Source: Bacteroidales bacterium
Lineage (GTDB): Bacteria > Bacteroidota > Bacteroidia > Bacteroidales > Muribaculaceae
Direction of reading: 5' to 3'
Length of the DNA: 64,000 nucleotides
NCBI GenBank assembly: GCA_014800795.1
Contig: JAAVFL010000041.1
Location: forward strand, 1-64,000
Shown here piece after piece: positions 62,451 to 64,000 of the stretch. Both the position numbers and the translations under genes were made by a program. The notes beneath the pieces are model-generated. The model made no database searches and was not told the origin of the DNA. It was given only the letters and a program-made list of their open reading frames with translations. Each line of letters opens with the position of its first letter. Position 1 is the first letter of the stretch.

Positions 62451-64000
62451 ATGCTGGAAGAAGATCGCATTATCAAGATCAACATCGAGAAAGAGATGAA
62501 ATCGGCCTACATCGACTATTCGATGTCCGTTATTGTCTCACGTGCCCTCCCCGACGTACGCGACGGGCTTAAACCGGTACATCGCCGTGTGCTATACGGT
62601 ATGAACGAGATGGGCAACACATCCGACAAACCGACCAGAAAATCGGCAAAAGCGGTCGGAGAAGTCATGGGTAAGTACCATCCTCACGGCGATTCATCTA
62701 TTTACGGGACTATCGTACGTATGGCCCAGCCCTGGGCTATGCGCGAATGCCTAATTGAAGGGCAAGGTAACTTCGGATCAATTGACGGCGACGGCCCAGC
62801 AGCCATGCGATATACCGAGGTTCGCCTTCAGAAAATCGGAGAAGAAATGCTCCGCGATATTGACTCGGACTCTGTTGACTTTCAGCCCACATACGACAAC
62901 TCCGACAAAGAACCTACAGTTCTGCCTACACGAATACCGAACCTCCTCGTAAACGGTGCATCAGGCATCGCTGTCGGAATGGCGACGAACATGCCGACCC
63001 ATAACCTCGCCGAATCAATCAATGCGTGTGTCGCACTCATTGACAATCCGGAAATCACGGTGGCCGAACTTATGAAACACATACCGGCTCCGGACTTTCC
63101 CACAGGAGGTACTATCTGTGGATACAACGGTGTCAAAGAAGCATATGAAACCGGACGCGGAAGAATCGTAATACGCGCAAAAGCTGAGATAGAGACCGAA
63201 AAAGACCACGAACAGATAATCGTGACCGAGATCCCATACGGAGTCAACAAAGCCGAACTTATAAAATATATCGCCGATCTCGTAACCGACAAGAAAATCG
63301 ACGGCATAGCGGATCTGAACGACGAGAGCAGCAGCGAAGGCATGCGCATCGTAATCAAACTCAAGCAGACCGCCAACTCCAACGTCGTGCTCAACACTCT
63401 CTTCAAGATGACTCCACTCCAGTCCACATTCAGCGTTAACAATGTGGCTCTTGTGAAGGGACGACCCCGCTTGCTTAACCTGAAGGAAATAATAGAGGCC
63501 TTCGTGGAACATCGTCACGATGTTGTAATACGCCGAACACAGTTCGATCTGCGCAAAGCCAAAGACAGAGCCCACATACTCGAAGGCCTGATTATCGCGT
63601 CCGATCATATCGACGAGGTAATCTCAATCATTCGCGCTGCCAAATCGACAGAGGAAGCAAAAGCTACACTCACCGAACGCTTCGGACTTACGGATGCACA
63701 GACACAAGCGATCGTGAACATGCGCCTCGGTCAGCTCACCGGTCTGGAACAGGACAAACTACACGCCAATTACCAGGAAATACTTCAGGTAATCGCCGGG
63801 CTTGAGGAAATTCTCAACAACGAGCATGTATGCCGCGAAGTCATCAAAAACGAGCTCATCGAAATACGCGATAATTACGGTTCGCCGCGACTTACAGATA
63901 TCGACGTATATGCCGGAGACTTCAATGCCGAGGACTTCTACGCCGACGATGAAATGATCATCACAATCTCGCATCTGGGGTACATCAAACGCACTCCCCT
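62451..64000 (+). CDS. gyrA: DNA gyrase subunit A, N-terminal part (cut by window edge)
   Basis: GyrA cuts and rejoins DNA within the A2B2 gyrase. The visible 516 codons start MLEEDRIIKINIEKEMKSAY and include SMSVIVSRALPDVRDGLKPV and HRRVLYGMNEMGNTS. The quinolone-binding region KYHPHGDSSIYGTIVRMAQ (Gly80 to Arg90) and the catalytic Tyr121 in AAMRYTEVRL are intact. The coiled-coil and C-gate region (NLKEIIEAFVEHRHDVVIRR) follows. Position 86, matching Asp87 of E. coli, is Gly. The C-terminal beta-pinwheel lies outside the window. parC-type genes share this layout, but the motif set and length favour GyrA. Confidence 0.92.
   Translation, partial: MLEEDRIIKINIEKEMKSAYIDYSMSVIVSRALPDVRDGLKPVHRRVLYGMNEMGNTSDKPTRKSAKAVGEVMGKYHPHGDSSIYGTIVRMAQPWAMRECLIEGQGNFGSIDGDGPAAMRYTEVRLQKIGEEMLRDIDSDSVDFQPTYDNSDKEPTVLPTRIPNLLVNGASGIAVGMATNMPTHNLAESINACVALIDNPEITVAELMKHIPAPDFPTGGTICGYNGVKEAYETGRGRIVIRAKAEIETEKDHEQIIVTEIPYGVNKAELIKYIADLVTDKKIDGIADLNDESSSEGMRIVIKLKQTANSNVVLNTLFKMTPLQSTFSVNNVALVKGRPRLLNLKEIIEAFVEHRHDVVIRRTQFDLRKAKDRAHILEGLIIASDHIDEVISIIRAAKSTEEAKATLTERFGLTDAQTQAIVNMRLGQLTGLEQDKLHANYQEILQVIAGLEEILNNEHVCREVIKNELIEIRDNYGSPRLTDIDVYAGDFNAEDFYADDEMIITISHLGYIKRTP

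Overview
The window reads as a chromosomal segment of an anaerobic gut-type Bacteroidales bacterium, possibly Muribaculaceae-like; the family-level guess is inference. The evidence is: promoters of the Bacteroidetes type (TTTG, 19-21 bases, TAnnTTTG) seen repeatedly on both strands; few Shine-Dalgarno sequences; a complete Bat (Bacteroides aerotolerance) locus; a PorQ-type secretion gene beside cmk and ispH; a type III glutamine synthetase; the DapL/DapF route to meso-diaminopimelate; and a lipoprotein and secreted-protein style typical of the phylum. No transposase, integrase, phage gene or CRISPR array was found. This is mostly core and conserved-accessory chromosome.

Layout. 1-3 kb: a truncated ECF sigma factor gene diverges from a secreted GH27 alpha-galactosidase across a 500-base AT-rich gap. 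3-10.8 kb (minus): folC, a two-gene chromate-type transporter, glmS, two family-2 glycosyltransferases and a universal-stress protein. 11-20.4 kb (minus): a small DNA-binding-like gene with a structured leader, then the moxR-DUF58-X-batA-batB-batC-batD-batE locus. 20.5-28.2 kb (minus): a transmembrane HU-LysM protein, HU, a Cys-rich membrane peptide, topB, a small exported protein, mazG, a DsbD-like reductase and a separate DsbD N-domain protein. 28.4-34.7 kb (plus): dCMP deaminase, S41 protease, 5-formyl-THF cyclo-ligase, ABC-F ATPase and a secreted leucine-rich repeat protein. 34.8-41.3 kb (minus): PurF-like amidotransferase, glnN, dapL and dapF. 41.5-45 kb (plus): porQ, cmk, ispH, an exonuclease and a lipoprotein. 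45.2-47 kb (minus): ridA and a YihY/BrkB membrane protein. 47.5-52.4 kb (plus): a secreted protein with a recent internal duplication, a PepSY-like protein, rplY, pth and an S4 RNA-binding protein. 52.5-61.9 kb (minus): folE, a SPOR protein, tpiA, a DoxX-type membrane protein, a DUF1599 protein, tRNA-His, htpG and clpC. 62.45 kb to the end (plus): the N-terminal two thirds of gyrA.

How the parts work together. The Bat locus (AAA+ chaperone, vWA proteins, TPR proteins, membrane beta-sandwich proteins) looks like one transcription unit building an envelope complex. The HU/HU-TM-LysM pair suggests a physical link between DNA and the cell wall. The dapF-dapL and glnN-purF-like genes handle nitrogen and wall-precursor metabolism and are separated by strong hairpins. 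The two DsbD-related genes plus the nearby DoxX protein point to envelope redox functions.

The most interesting items are the HU-TM-LysM module, the extra BatD/DUF4381-like gene inside the Bat locus, the stem-loop leader of the 88-residue gene, the almost perfect 456-base tandem duplication in a secreted protein followed by a 26-bp perfect hairpin, and an unannotated 59-codon reading frame near 50.2 kb. None is proven to be a new system. Family calls come from recognising protein motifs by eye, without database searches.
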